Positions 53,512 to 63,301 are shown, counted from the stretch's first letter. The stretch: 64,000 nt of DNA from Raineyella sp. W15-4 (GCF_033170155.1 NZ_CP137079.1:558001-622000); one strand, 5' to 3'. Program-made: numbers and translations. Notes: generated by a model from the sequence alone, not told the origin.

Positions 53512-53555
53512 TCCCTTCTGCAGTCGTTCCCTTCTGCAGTCGTTCCCTTCTGCAG
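53512..53555. repeat. 16-base tandem repeat ahead of the HNH gene
   Basis: TCCCTTCTGCAGTCGT occurs at 53512-53527 and 53528-53543, with a 12-base third copy to 53555 and a degenerate copy before it (CCTCCTGCAGTCCT). Each unit holds a CTGCAG palindrome. Location is about 75 bases before the HNH start, in non-coding DNA. Confidence 0.85.
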
Positions 53556-53629
53556 ATTCCGCTCCGGAACGTCAGACCTGCGTGCCAGTCTGGGGGTGTT
53601 ATCGGATATTTGTTCGTATAGGGGGAGTC

Positions 53630-55195
53630 GTGTGGGACTGGTCGGACGCCGTCGGCGCGGATCGGATGCCGCGGGAACAGGCCGAGGATGTCGGGGTCGG
53701 CATCCAGGGCGCCGCGACGGCACAGGCGCGATGCGATGCCCGCCTGTTGGAGTTGGTCGGCGAGTTCGATGCCGGCCTGGGCTGGGCCTGGTTCGACGGG
53801 ATCACCTCGTGTGCGCACTGGTTGACGTGGGCTTGTTCGATGGGTCCGGGGGCGGCCCGGGAGCATCTGCGCGTCGCGCGGGCGCTGCGTTCGATGCCGA
53901 TGGTGGCGGCACGGTTCGCCGAGGGCGAGTTCACCTATTCGAAGGTGCGTGAGTTGACCCGGGTGGCGGGCCGGGTCGAGGAAGCGGAGCTGTGTGAGCT
54001 CGCCAGCCTGCAGACGGCGTCGCAGTTGGCGCGGACTGTTCGGCGGTATCGGGCTCAGGACGGCACTCACCTGGCTCACCTCGCCCGCCGCCGATTGTCG
54101 TGGCGGGAGACCGATGACGGCATGGTGCGACTCAGCGTCACCCTGTTGCCGGAGGAGGCCGCCGTCCTCCGTGGTGCGGTGGAGGCTGCGACCGACCGGC
54201 AGCTCGACACTCCTGACTTCGTCGATTCGCCCGGCGCCACTGATTCGCCTGGCACCGCCGATGCTCCCGACGTCTCAGCCGTTCTCCGGCCCGCCGAGCC
54301 CGCTGTCGGGTCTGAGTCACCAGGTGCTCCGAGCCCTGAGCGGGAGGTGGATCGACCGGTGATCGATCCGGTGGCCGGGTTATGTGAGGTGGCCCGGGGA
54401 TATCTGGAAACTGTTCCCGCCACCTACACCGATGATCCCCACCTGGTCGTCGTGCACGTGGATGCCGAATCCCTGGCCAGCGTCGGTGCCGCCGCCGACG
54501 TCTATGCGGCCGACGTCCGTGCCGCCGAGGTGTCTGCCGGCGGTGATGGCCCTGACGACGTGAACGGCGCGGCTGGCCCGGACGTTCCCGCGGGAACGTC
54601 CGGCGATGCCGGGCCGCGGCACGGCGCCGGGCGGGCGTGGGTCGAGCGCGGCGGGCCGGTCGAGGTCGCCACCGCGGCGCGGCACGCCTGTGACGGGCGG
54701 GTGGTCGGGATGATCATCGACCGCAACGGTGATGTGCTGGCCATGGGCCGCACCCGGCGGTTGGCCTCACCGTCGCAGCGGCGTGCCCTGCGGGTACGCG
54801 ACAGATCCTGCCAGTTCCCCGGTTGCGCCCAACACCGCCGGCTCAAGGCCCACCACATCGTGTCCTGGGCGCAGGGAGGCCCGACCGATCTCAGCAACCT
54901 GGTCCTGCTGTGCCAGGCCCACCACACCTACGTCCACGAAGGAGGTGTCAGTCTGGCGGGCCGGCCCGGCGCCTGGGAGTTCACCCTGCCGGACGGACGC
55001 ACGATCGGCAGGGACGGCCCGGCCACTGCGGGGGCGCGGCCCGACCCTGAGGAGATCGACGAGATCGTATGGTCCGCTGTGGCGGCCGCCGCCGCACAAC
55101 CCGACCGGGTCTTCCCCTCCGGTGCCGGCGCCGGCTTCCGGCTCACTGAGTGCGTCCAACGGCTCTTCGACATCCAACTACCAGCAGCCGCCTGA
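53630..55195 (+). CDS. DUF222 / HNH-endonuclease protein (13E12-repeat type)
   Basis: 521 residues from GTG 53630 (ATG 53667 alternative). An N-terminal DUF222 domain (CAHWLTWACSMGPGAAREHLRVARAL, GEFTYSKVRELT) is followed by a variable Pro/Ser/Asp linker and a C-terminal HNH domain: CQFPGCAQHRRLKAHHI, DLSNLVLLCQAHH, which has the His and Asn of the nuclease and Cys pairs for zinc. Common and multi-copy in actinobacteria; role obscure, possibly mobile or nuclease function. Confidence 0.9.
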   Translation: MWDWSDAVGADRMPREQAEDVGVGIQGAATAQARCDARLLELVGEFDAGLGWAWFDGITSCAHWLTWACSMGPGAAREHLRVARALRSMPMVAARFAEGEFTYSKVRELTRVAGRVEEAELCELASLQTASQLARTVRRYRAQDGTHLAHLARRRLSWRETDDGMVRLSVTLLPEEAAVLRGAVEAATDRQLDTPDFVDSPGATDSPGTADAPDVSAVLRPAEPAVGSESPGAPSPEREVDRPVIDPVAGLCEVARGYLETVPATYTDDPHLVVVHVDAESLASVGAAADVYAADVRAAEVSAGGDGPDDVNGAAGPDVPAGTSGDAGPRHGAGRAWVERGGPVEVATAARHACDGRVVGMIIDRNGDVLAMGRTRRLASPSQRRALRVRDRSCQFPGCAQHRRLKAHHIVSWAQGGPTDLSNLVLLCQAHHTYVHEGGVSLAGRPGAWEFTLPDGRTIGRDGPATAGARPDPEEIDEIVWSAVAAAAAQPDRVFPSGAGAGFRLTECVQRLFDIQLPAAA

Positions 55196-55205
55196 TCGGT
55201 GGTGG

Positions 55206-55511
55206 TCAGAGGCCCTTGGCGTCCCTCATGCGCTCGGGCGTCCAGTACTCGGCGACTGCCTGGTTGATGGCGTCTTCCCTCGTCAGCCCCTGGTCCATCA
55301 GTTCCCTGACCCGCGCCTCCACCTCAGGGGTCAGCGGCGCGGAGGTGGCTGTGGAATCGCTGGACACCGCCCCCGGAGCCGCTGGAGGGGGCCCGGGTAC
55401 GTCCGCGCGGTCGCACCCGGCTACGGCGACCGTGGCGACGACCACCGCTGCTCCGGCGACGATGGTGTGTACGCACCTGGTGCGGTGCCGCTGCCGAATG
55501 TTCCACGTCAT
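55206..55511 (-). CDS. Small lipoprotein
   Basis: 101 residues from ATG 55511 behind GGAGGACGCT. A basic N-terminus and hydrophobic segment end in lipobox VAVAGC (Cys about 33). The mature part has a Pro/Ser linker and a helical segment TPEVEARVRELMDQGLTREDA that resembles a short UBA/CUE-like helix pair. Function unknown. Confidence 0.7.
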   Translation of the reverse strand: MTWNIRQRHRTRCVHTIVAGAAVVVATVAVAGCDRADVPGPPPAAPGAVSSDSTATSAPLTPEVEARVRELMDQGLTREDAINQAVAEYWTPERMRDAKGL

Positions 55512-55698
55512 AGCGTCCTCCGATGGGCCACGCATTCCGAGACGGGACGACACCCGACCAAGCGCCGGCCGCGGTGACATCGCCCAGACTACGGGTGAGC
55601 GGGGTTCGCGGTACGGTGGCGAACTCCGCCGCGTGGCTGAGGTGCGCCGTGACCCAGGACCTCGAGAGGTTGATTCGGTACCGATAGGAGTGGTCGTC

Positions 55699-55848
55699 GT
55701 GGTCGGACGATTCAGTTTCGACTCCTACGTGCAATTCGGCGGATCACCAATGGCCGCGTCGGTCTTTGATCTGCTGCTGCCCGGAGCAATGGCCGCCGCC
55801 GCGTTCGCCACCCTGATCGGGTTCGCGCTCGCGGTGATCGTGATCTAG
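55699..55848 (+). CDS. Possible small membrane protein
   Basis: 49 residues from GTG 55699, eight bases after AGGAG. The C-terminal half is one hydrophobic helix (MAAAAFATLIGFALAVIVI) at the very end of the protein. Coding not certain: GTG start, short length and no known relatives. A tail-anchored peptide would fit. Confidence 0.4.
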   Translation: MVGRFSFDSYVQFGGSPMAASVFDLLLPGAMAAAAFATLIGFALAVIVI

Positions 55849-56039
55849 GTCATGCTGGCCGGGCCGCTCCAGGTCGCGCTGGTCGTGGAGCCATGAACCG
55901 TGATCCGGCGGGCCGGTCGATGCGGTGCCTACCGGGCGCGTCCCCTGCCGCCGTACGCGTCGGCGCAGCCCCTGCAGCGCCACCGACGGGCTGCACTCCG
56001 TTGCTCCGGGCCGAGGGCGGGCGCCGGCCCCGGCGACGG

Positions 56040-56522
56040 CTAGTCGTTCGCTGCCAACTTGCGGAGGATCGGGATCACCGCAGCGAGCCGTGTGCGTTCG
56101 TCGGGCTCGAGGGCGGCTAGCTGGCCGTCGAACCAGCCCTCCATTCGGGCCCGTACGTCGGCGGCGACCGTCGCCCCGGTGTCTGTCGCGCTCAGCAACA
56201 CGCGACGCCCGTCGGCGGGGTCCTTCGAGCGATCGACGTAGTGGAGCTCCTCGAGACGGCGAATGGTCTGACTCATCGAGCCGAGAGAGACTCCGGCGTG
56301 CTCGCAGAGCGCGGTGAGGGTCTGCGGCCCCTTCTTCTGGAGCCGCAACAGGACGCTTGTCGCGGCGTCGCCGAGCTCACCCGGCGGCCGGTGTGAGCGA
56401 TAGCGGCGGTACAAGGCGGAGACCAGCGTCCGCAGTTCGGCGCCGAGCGCCCCGATACCGGCTTCTGTGACGCCGGCTTCTGCGGCAACGGCTTCTGCGT
56501 CGACGCTTGCTCCGTCTCCCAT
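56040..56522 (-). CDS. MarR-family regulator divergent from an MFS pump
   Basis: 160 residues from ATG 56522. Winged helix SVLLRLQKKGPQTLTALCEHAGVSLGSMSQTIRRLEEL with wing DPADGRRVLLS. The N-terminus is extended and Ala/Glu-rich. The 49-base gap to the divergent MFS gene carries an inverted repeat; repression of both genes is expected. Confidence 0.9.
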   Translation of the reverse strand: MGDGASVDAEAVAAEAGVTEAGIGALGAELRTLVSALYRRYRSHRPPGELGDAATSVLLRLQKKGPQTLTALCEHAGVSLGSMSQTIRRLEELHYVDRSKDPADGRRVLLSATDTGATVAADVRARMEGWFDGQLAALEPDERTRLAAVIPILRKLAAND

Positions 56523-56536
56523 GGATGCTTACTATA

Positions 56537-56564
56537 CCTCAGTAGTTAATTAGTGATACTAAGG
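56537..56564. promoter_or_regulatory. Imperfect palindrome between MarR and MFS genes
   Basis: CCTCAGTA (56537-56544) and TACTAAGG (56557-56564) are inverted with one mismatch and a 12-base AT-rich spacer (GTTAATTAGTGA). It covers most of the 49-base divergent promoter space, eight bases before the MFS ATG. Likely MarR operator. Confidence 0.55.
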
Positions 56565-56571
56565 ATTTCGC

Positions 56572-58056
56572 ATGTCAAGGGAACAAGGAAGATCGTGGGA
56601 GACGGATGCTGCAGCGCGCGACGATCTGGATCGCCCCGCGCGCGATGGGCTGGGCGAGTCGAACGCCGTGCGTGACGAGAGGAGCTTGTTCGGCTGGCGT
56701 TTCACCGCCCCGCTGATGCTCGCGTCGACCCTGAACCCGATCAACAGCTCGATGCTGGCAACAGGACTCACCAGCATGGCGCGCGACTTCGCCATCGGCC
56801 CGGGAACGGCGGCAGCGCTGGTCTCGGTGCTGTACCTGTGCGCTGCGATCATGCAGCCCACGTTCGGCAAGCTCGGCGCCGTCCTGGGCGCCCGGCGGGT
56901 CTTCCTGACCGGGCTCGCCATCGTCCTCGTCGGTGGGGTCGTCGGCACGTTCGCGCCATCGTTCGGCTGGCTCCTGGTGTCGCGGGCCCTGCTGGGCGTG
57001 GGGACGTCGGCGGCTTTTCCCACCTCGATGGCGCTCGTACGCCACCGTGCCGACGAGGCCGGCCTGAGCGCGCCGACCCGGGTCATCGGTTCCTTCTCCA
57101 TTGCCGCCCAGGTCACTGTGGTCCTCGGGCTGCCGCTCGGCGGCCTGCTGACCAGCGCCTTCGGCTGGCGGGCCCTGTTCGCGGTGAACGTGCCGCTCGC
57201 CCTGTCGGCCCTCCTCGCCGTGCTCCGCTGGGTCGACCATGACCGCCCCGCCGAGCGATCAGCTCCGCGCGCCGTCCTGGCCGCCCTCGACCTCCCCGGC
57301 ATCGGGCTTTTCGCCGGCGCGACCGTCTGTCTGCTCCTGTTCCTCGGTGACCTGCAGCACCCGTCCTGGCCACTGCTGGCGGCAGCGGTCCTCCTCCTTG
57401 CCCTCCTGGTCATCCGGGAGCTCCGGGTGCCCGAGCCACTCATCGACGTCCGCACTCTCATCCGTCACCCTGCGCTCGCGCGTACGTACCTGCGTCAGCT
57501 CATCGCCGGGCTTGCCGTCTACACCGCCCTGTACGGCGTCAGTCAGTGGATGGGGGAGGCGGCCGGGCTCGGTGCGGCATCCGTGGGGGTGATCATGATC
57601 CCCCTGTCCGCGATCTCGGTCGTCCTGGCTCGTCTCGTCTCCACCCGCGGATGGGTGCGGCCGGCGCTGGTGTCCGGCGCGCTCACCGTCATCGCGGCCG
57701 GCGCGGTCCTCATGGTGGTGCAGGCAGACATGCCTGGGCTCGTCGCCGTTCTCGTCGGCATGTCCGTGCTGTTCGGCGCCGCCAACGGCCTCACGAATGT
57801 GGCCATCCAGACTGCCCTCTACCTCCAGGCGCCCGCCGAGCAGATCGGCACCGCCTCCGGGCTGCTTCGGACGTTCGGCTACATCGGCGCGATCTTCTCC
57901 TCCAGCCTGATGACGATCACCTTCGGCGACCACGCCACCGACGCCGGCCTCCACCTGCAGGGCGCGATCGTCATTGCTCTCGGCACCATCCTCGTCCTGC
58001 TCTCCTTCGACCGACGCCTCCCTGTCGCCGCCCCGCGGGCACCACGCACCGCCTGA
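56572..58056 (+). CDS. MFS transporter (DHA2-like)
   Basis: 494 residues from ATG 56572, with about 14 membrane helices after a 40-residue charged N-terminal segment. PTFGKLGAVLGARRVFLTG fits motif A, and VIGSFSIAAQVTVVLGLPLGG the helix-5 antiporter motif. Divergent MarR regulator and inverted repeat point to inducible multidrug-type export. The phosphatidylethanolamine-binding-like gene follows 17 bases downstream. Confidence 0.9.
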   Translation: MSREQGRSWETDAAARDDLDRPARDGLGESNAVRDERSLFGWRFTAPLMLASTLNPINSSMLATGLTSMARDFAIGPGTAAALVSVLYLCAAIMQPTFGKLGAVLGARRVFLTGLAIVLVGGVVGTFAPSFGWLLVSRALLGVGTSAAFPTSMALVRHRADEAGLSAPTRVIGSFSIAAQVTVVLGLPLGGLLTSAFGWRALFAVNVPLALSALLAVLRWVDHDRPAERSAPRAVLAALDLPGIGLFAGATVCLLLFLGDLQHPSWPLLAAAVLLLALLVIRELRVPEPLIDVRTLIRHPALARTYLRQLIAGLAVYTALYGVSQWMGEAAGLGAASVGVIMIPLSAISVVLARLVSTRGWVRPALVSGALTVIAAGAVLMVVQADMPGLVAVLVGMSVLFGAANGLTNVAIQTALYLQAPAEQIGTASGLLRTFGYIGAIFSSSLMTITFGDHATDAGLHLQGAIVIALGTILVLLSFDRRLPVAAPRAPRTA

Positions 58057-58073
58057 CCCGGATCGGACCACTC

Positions 58074-58652
58074 ATGCCCAGGCTTCTCGACGTCCTCCTC
58101 ACGCCCCTCGGCTGGGCGCTGCGCCGCCACCGCTCCGGCGAGAAGCACAGCGTCCTCTCCCGGCCCGGCTGGGATGCCCCCGCCACCATCACGCTGACCA
58201 GTGACTCCTTCGATCAGGGGGGACGTATCGCTGACCGGCATTCCCTGCCGGGGCGCGGGCAGAACGTCTCACCGCAGCTGAGCTGGTCCGGCATCCCGAC
58301 CGCGGCCCGGCAGCTGCTGCTGGTCTTCGAGGACCTCGACTTCCCCTTCGACCGGCCCGGAGTCCACAGCATCGGACTGCTGCCACCCGACGTGCCCGGC
58401 GTCGCCGAGGGCGGCCTCACTCCGGACCACGGACCCGTCCGCTGGATCCCCACCCGTGACGGCACGCGGATCGGATATGCCGGCCCACGTCCCCTCCCCG
58501 GCCACGGAACCCACCACTACCGCTTCCACCTGATCGCGCTCGACGCGACGATCGACGCGTACGTCGCGCTCCCCGACATCGAGACCCTCGACGCGTGCGT
58601 CGCCGGACACACCATCGCCCGTGGCACCCTCGAAGGACACCAGCGCGGGTAG
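58074..58652 (+). CDS. YbhB/YbcL (Raf-kinase-inhibitor-like, PEBP) protein
   Basis: 192 residues from ATG 58074. PEBP features: ITLTSDSFDQGG, NVSPQLSWSGIP, the anion-pocket region with HSIGLLPPDV, and GTHHYRFHLIALD. Bacterial members have no proven enzyme activity. It follows the MFS gene closely and is likely co-transcribed under the same MarR control. Confidence 0.88.
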   Translation: MPRLLDVLLTPLGWALRRHRSGEKHSVLSRPGWDAPATITLTSDSFDQGGRIADRHSLPGRGQNVSPQLSWSGIPTAARQLLLVFEDLDFPFDRPGVHSIGLLPPDVPGVAEGGLTPDHGPVRWIPTRDGTRIGYAGPRPLPGHGTHHYRFHLIALDATIDAYVALPDIETLDACVAGHTIARGTLEGHQRG

Positions 58653-58688
58653 TGATGCGGATGAGGGTGCGCGCCCGGTGACGCTCGG

Positions 58689-59411
58689 TCAGCGAGGAAG
58701 GCGGCGGGACAAGGCGAGTCCGCGTGCGGAGACCGCAACGTTGCTGAGGATGATCAGACCCATGCCGATCCACTCGTGGAGCCGGAATGCCTGATGGAGC
58801 AGGATCCACCCGGCCAGGGCCGCCCAGACCGGGTTGATGCTGGTGAAGGTGCCGAAGACCTGTGCAGGCACCCGGCGCAGCGCGAGCAGGTCGGCGACGT
58901 ACGGCACGATCGACGACATCAGCCCGCAGGCGAGGGCAAGCACGATGGCCGGCGCGGTGGGAGTGTGGACGGCGAACCAGGCCGCCGCGATCGGTGTCCA
59001 GACGGCAGCGGTGACGAGACTGGCCAGGGCGGTTCCGTGCAGGCCTGGAAGCCGTTGACCGAGGGTTCGGTTGAGCAGGACGTAACAGCCCCACGCCGTC
59101 GCGGCGAGCAGTCCCAGGGCGATGCCGATGACGTCGGTGGAGGGACCGGGGCTGGTCAGCACCAGCACGCCGGCACTGGCCAGCGCGGCGCAGGCGACGT
59201 CGAGCACGCGGCGTGAGCTGGCGATGGCGACGGTGAGTGGGCCGAGGAACTCGAGGGTGACGGCCAGGGCGAGCCCGATCCGGTCGATCGCGGTGTACAG
59301 GCTGAGGTTCATCACGCTGAACACGACCACCAGGCCGAGCCCCGGCCACCACTGGTCCCTGCGCAGGCCACGGAGCCGCGGACGAACGATGGGCGTCAGG
59401 ACGATCGCCGT
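58689..59411 (-). pseudogene. EamA/RhtA-type exporter, 5' end missing
   Basis: From the junction at about 59411 the protein reads AIVLTPIVRPRLRGL, then SLYTAIDRIGLALAVTLEFLGPLTVAIA, and ends with the second EamA domain intact (FTSINPVWAALAGWILLHQ). RhtA-like proteins have two more N-terminal membrane helices (about 60 residues) that are absent. Upstream of the junction the frame runs antisense into the MutS-like gene, with no natural start. Truncated amino-acid/threonine exporter. Confidence 0.8.
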
Positions 59412-60491
59412 GACGAGCTGCCCGACGACTACCTGGCCGACCTGCGGGAGCTGCTGGCGGTGCTGGGCCGCGAGACCGGGGTGCTGATGCATGCGGGGCT
59501 GTCGCCCGGCGGTGAGCTCACCGACCTGCGGCTGCGGGTCGTCCAGCGGGTCGGCCGGTTCTTCCCGCACTACGCGCTGCGCGGCCCGACCTACGTCTTC
59601 ACCCTGCCCGAACGCGACCAGGCCGGATTCGACGCGCTGCGTACGCTGCGGGACCGGGCGCTGTGGAGTGTCGCCAGGGCCGCGGACGAGGCCGGCGAAC
59701 AGGTCCGGGCGTTCTTCGTGGCGCTGCGCCGCCAGACCGCCTTCTACCTGGGCTGGCTCAACCTGAGGGAGCGCCTCGCCGCGGCGGGGATGGCGGTCTG
59801 CCGGCCCGACCCCCGGGCCGACCGGGACGTGTTCCGCGCCCGGGGCCTCTACGACCCGTGCCTGGTGCTGCGGTCCGGAGCAGGGGTGGTGCCCAACGAC
59901 GTCGACACCCGGGGGCACCGACTGTTGGTCGTCACCGGGGCGAACCACGGCGGCAAGACCACCCTGCTCCGGGCGATCGGCCTCGCCCAGCTGCTCGCGG
60001 ACGCCGGCGGCTACGTGCCGGCCACCTCGCTGGCATGCTCCTCGGCCACCGGCGTGCTCACCCACTGGGCACGGGAAGAGGACGCCGGGATGCGCCACGG
60101 CAAACTGGACGAGGAACTGGCCCGGATGAGCGACCTCGTCGACCGGGTCCGGCCGGGCTCGCTGGTGCTGTCCAACGAGTCCTTCTCCTCCACCAACGAG
60201 GCGGAGGCGTCCCAGATCGGCCTCGACGTCTTCCGGGCGTTGGTCGACGCCGGCGTCCGGGTCGTTGTGGTGACCCATCTCTACGACCTCGCCGAGACCC
60301 TGCACGCCACGGGCCGGCCGCCGGCCGTGTTCCTGCGGGCCGAGCGTGGGGCCGACGGCGAGCGTACGTATCGGCTGTCGGCGGGCCCGCCCCTGCCGAC
60401 GGCGTACGCCCGCGACCTCTACCGCCGCGAGTTCGGCGACGACCTGCCGGATGATCCGGAGGGGCTGGCCGGGCCGCCGCGGGTGCCCTAG
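59412..60491 (+). pseudogene. MutS-like ATPase, 5' end missing
   Basis: Homology starts at the junction (DELPDDYLADLRELLAVLGRE) without a start; an ATG at 59460 is internal. The ATPase part is complete: Walker A TGANHGGKTT, ARM-type signature region GSLVLSNESFSSTNEAEA (Walker B SNESF with Glu), and switch VVVTHLYDL. It represents the stand-alone MutS-domain V family; N-terminal connector/lever parts are lost. About 360 residues remain, so partial activity cannot be excluded. Confidence 0.75.
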
Positions 60492-60577
60492 GATCCGGAC
60501 CGAGGGCACGAGGGCACCCAACCTGAGACGCGCGCCGCGTCGCCGGTGGCCGCCGGTCCGGACGAAATGAGGGCGAG

Positions 60578-61291
60578 ATGGCCGTCCCCGAGACTCACGA
60601 CGGTGCGCCGGCAGCCGGCCGGTGGTTCGATCGGTCCAGCGGTGCTGCCGCGCTCGCGTTCGCGGCGGCGTACGTGGTGATCATCGCCCTGTACGTGCCG
60701 CTGGGTGCTGCACCGTCCGACCCGCTCGCCCGGCTGGAGTACCACGGCGCGCACCTGGGCGCGTGGTGGGCGATCCTCACCCTGTCGGTGCTGACCGATC
60801 TGCTGCTGATCCCGGTGACCGTCTCCGCGTACGCGCGGCTGGCCGGCTCCCACCGGCGGACGATGACGGTGGCGGTCGCCTTCGTGGCGCTGTTCGTAGT
60901 GCTCGACCTCGCCGTGACCTGGACCAATTACGCCGCGGTGCTGACCCTGAGCGATGCGTACGCCACCGCCGACGCAGCCCAGCGGGCGGCCGTCGTCGCG
61001 GCCGCCCGGTATCCCGCTTCGCTGCTCGGGTCGACGTTGCTGTTCGTCTACAACAGCCTGACGCTGTCGGTGGGCATCCTGATCACCGGGCTGGTCATGC
61101 GGCGCTCCGGGTTCCGTCGGCCGACCGGCTACCTGGGCATCGCAACCGGGGCCGTCGGCGTCATCGCCGTCGTCGGATCGCTGCTGCTGCCGGCGATCGG
61201 CTCCGCCATCATCCTCGCCTCGCTGCTGACCCTGCTCTGGGTCGCCTTCGTGGGCGTCGACCTGCTCCGCCCTGCGCCTGCGACCGGTTGA
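60578..61291 (+). CDS. DUF4386-like integral membrane protein
   Basis: 237 residues from ATG 60578, six predicted membrane helices. PSDPLARLEYHGAHLGAWWA and the central DLAVTWTNYAAVLTLSDAY between helices are reminiscent of DUF4386 proteins. No enzymatic motif. Monocistronic. Function unknown; family assignment tentative. Confidence 0.7.
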   Translation: MAVPETHDGAPAAGRWFDRSSGAAALAFAAAYVVIIALYVPLGAAPSDPLARLEYHGAHLGAWWAILTLSVLTDLLLIPVTVSAYARLAGSHRRTMTVAVAFVALFVVLDLAVTWTNYAAVLTLSDAYATADAAQRAAVVAAARYPASLLGSTLLFVYNSLTLSVGILITGLVMRRSGFRRPTGYLGIATGAVGVIAVVGSLLLPAIGSAIILASLLTLLWVAFVGVDLLRPAPATG

Positions 61292-61498
61292 GCTGTCCGG
61301 ATCTGGCCGGGCCGGTGGCGGACGTCGGTGACGGGGCCGGCGATGGAGCTGACGAACCGAGGGGCAATGTGTCACTGTCGTGTTACGACCGTGTGTCCGA
61401 GGCGAGACGTACCGGGTTCGGCGGCACCGTCCGCTAGCCTTTTCCCGCAGTCCGGAGGGTGTAGTAGTGCGTTCCGGCCCCAAGAATGAGGTGGATGC

Positions 61499-63301
61499 AT
61501 GAGTCTTTTCGTGAAGAAGACCATCGGTGAGGTCCAGCAGGACCTGGCGGATCCCGAGCGGAGCCTGCGACGCGACCTGTCGGCGTGGGACATCGCCGTG
61601 ATGGGCGTCGCGGTCGCCGTCGGCGCGGGCATCTTCTCCGTCGGGGCGCAGGCCGCCGCCAACTACGCCGGCCCCGCGGTGATCATCTCGTTCATCATCG
61701 CCGCCCTGGTCTGTGGCCTGGCGGTGATGAACTACGCCGAGTTCGCCTCGACGATCCCGGTGTCGGGGTCGGCGTACACGTTCTCGTACGTCTCGCTGGG
61801 GGAACTGATCGCCTGGATCATCGGCTGGGACCTGATCCTCGAGATGCTGATGGCGGCCTCGGTGATCTCCAAGTACTGGGGCATCTACGTCCGCAACGTC
61901 TTCGAGTTCCTGCACGTCGACCTGCCGACGGAGTTCCCCCTCGGCGCGCTCAGCGTCTCCTGGCCGCCGGTGCTCATCGTCGCCCTGTTCACCGTCCTGC
62001 TGGTGCTCGGCACCAAGCTCACCTCTCGGGTCAACGGCGTGCTGACGGTGATCAAGATCGGCATCACCCTGTTCATCATCGTCGCCGGCGCCTTCTACGT
62101 GAAGGCCGCGAACTTCAGTCCCTTCCTGCCGCCGGCCGAGCCCACTGCCGGCTCCCAGGCCTCCGGGGTGATGACGCAGAGCCTGTTCGCCTTCCTCTCC
62201 GGTGCCGCGCCGACCCGCTACGGCGTGTACGGGCTCCTCGCCGCGGCCGCCCTGGTCTTCTTCGCCTTCATCGGCTTCGACATCGTCGCCACCACCGCCG
62301 AGGAGGCCAAGGACCCGCAGCGGACCCTGCCCCGGGGCATCTTCGGCGGCCTGGCCCTGGTCTCCGTGCTGTACGTGGCGGTCACCATCGTCGTCACCGG
62401 GATGGTGAGCTACCAGGCGATGGCCAAGGAGAAGGAGCCCTCGCTGGCCACCGCGTTCCGCCTGGTCGGCGCGAACTGGGTCGGCACGATCATCACCATC
62501 GGCATCCTGATCGGCCTGACGACCGTCATCATGGTGCTGCTGCTGGGCCTGGCCCGGGTGGTCTTCGCAATGAGCCGCGACGGGCTGCTGCCGCGCGGCC
62601 TGTCGCACACCTCGAGCCGCGGCACGCCGGCCCGGCTGCAGATCCTGAGCGGTGTGGTCGTCGCGGCGATCGCCGCCCTGGCCGACGTCAACCAGCTGTC
62701 GGAGATGATCAACATCGGCACCCTGTCGGCGTTCGTGCTGGTGAGCTTCTCCGTGCCGGTGCTGCGGCGCCGCTACCCCGACCTCAAGCGCGGGTTCACC
62801 GTGCCGTGGTCGCCGACCCTGCCGATCATCTCCGGCGTGCTGTGCCTGTGGCTGATGGCCAATCTGGCCGTCGAGACCTGGCTGCGCTTCGTGGTGTGGC
62901 TGCTGGTCGGCCTCACCCTGTACTTCGGCTACAGCTACCGGCACTCCCGGGCCCGGCTCGAACAGGACGCCGAGCTCCCGACGGCGAGCGGTGCGCGCCC
63001 CGGGACGGGGTCGTGGACCGTCGCGGCAGGTGTCCTGGTCGGGCTCTCCCTGGTGGCGGCGATCGGCGCGATCATCGTCCTGCTGGTCGGGCCCGGTGGT
63101 GCCGCGACCCTGTCGGGTGGGGTGGTCTGGGCGCTCATCCTCGGACCGGCGCCCGGGATCGTGGCCGGTCACCTGGCGCTCAGTGGGACCGGGTCGGACA
63201 GCGTCCGGTCCCGGGCGGTCCAGACGATCCTGGCCACCGGCTACGGCACCGCCGCGGTGGCCGTGGTGGTCGGCATCGTGCACGCGCTGGCCGTGCTCTG
63301 A
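61499..63301 (+). CDS. APC-family amino acid permease (cationic amino acid transporter type)
   Basis: 600 residues from ATG 61499, about 12-14 membrane helices. Substrate-binding GAGIFSVGAQ in the first helix and FFAFIGFDIVATTAEEAKDPQRTLP in helix 6 match the CAT/YfnA-type branch. The C-terminal portion has two extra helices after a variable loop. Starts before a hydrophilic VKKTIGEVQQDLADPERSLRR segment typical of the subgroup. Substrate not determined. Confidence 0.9.
   Translation: MSLFVKKTIGEVQQDLADPERSLRRDLSAWDIAVMGVAVAVGAGIFSVGAQAAANYAGPAVIISFIIAALVCGLAVMNYAEFASTIPVSGSAYTFSYVSLGELIAWIIGWDLILEMLMAASVISKYWGIYVRNVFEFLHVDLPTEFPLGALSVSWPPVLIVALFTVLLVLGTKLTSRVNGVLTVIKIGITLFIIVAGAFYVKAANFSPFLPPAEPTAGSQASGVMTQSLFAFLSGAAPTRYGVYGLLAAAALVFFAFIGFDIVATTAEEAKDPQRTLPRGIFGGLALVSVLYVAVTIVVTGMVSYQAMAKEKEPSLATAFRLVGANWVGTIITIGILIGLTTVIMVLLLGLARVVFAMSRDGLLPRGLSHTSSRGTPARLQILSGVVVAAIAALADVNQLSEMINIGTLSAFVLVSFSVPVLRRRYPDLKRGFTVPWSPTLPIISGVLCLWLMANLAVETWLRFVVWLLVGLTLYFGYSYRHSRARLEQDAELPTASGARPGTGSWTVAAGVLVGLSLVAAIGAIIVLLVGPGGAATLSGGVVWALILGPAPGIVAGHLALSGTGSDSVRSRAVQTILATGYGTAAVAVVVGIVHALAVL

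Noticed and set aside
58689-60521. A 610-codon minus-strand gene
   Set aside because: Only its C-terminal 240 codons are a real protein (EamA). The rest is antisense of the MutS-like gene, joined by the deletion junction.
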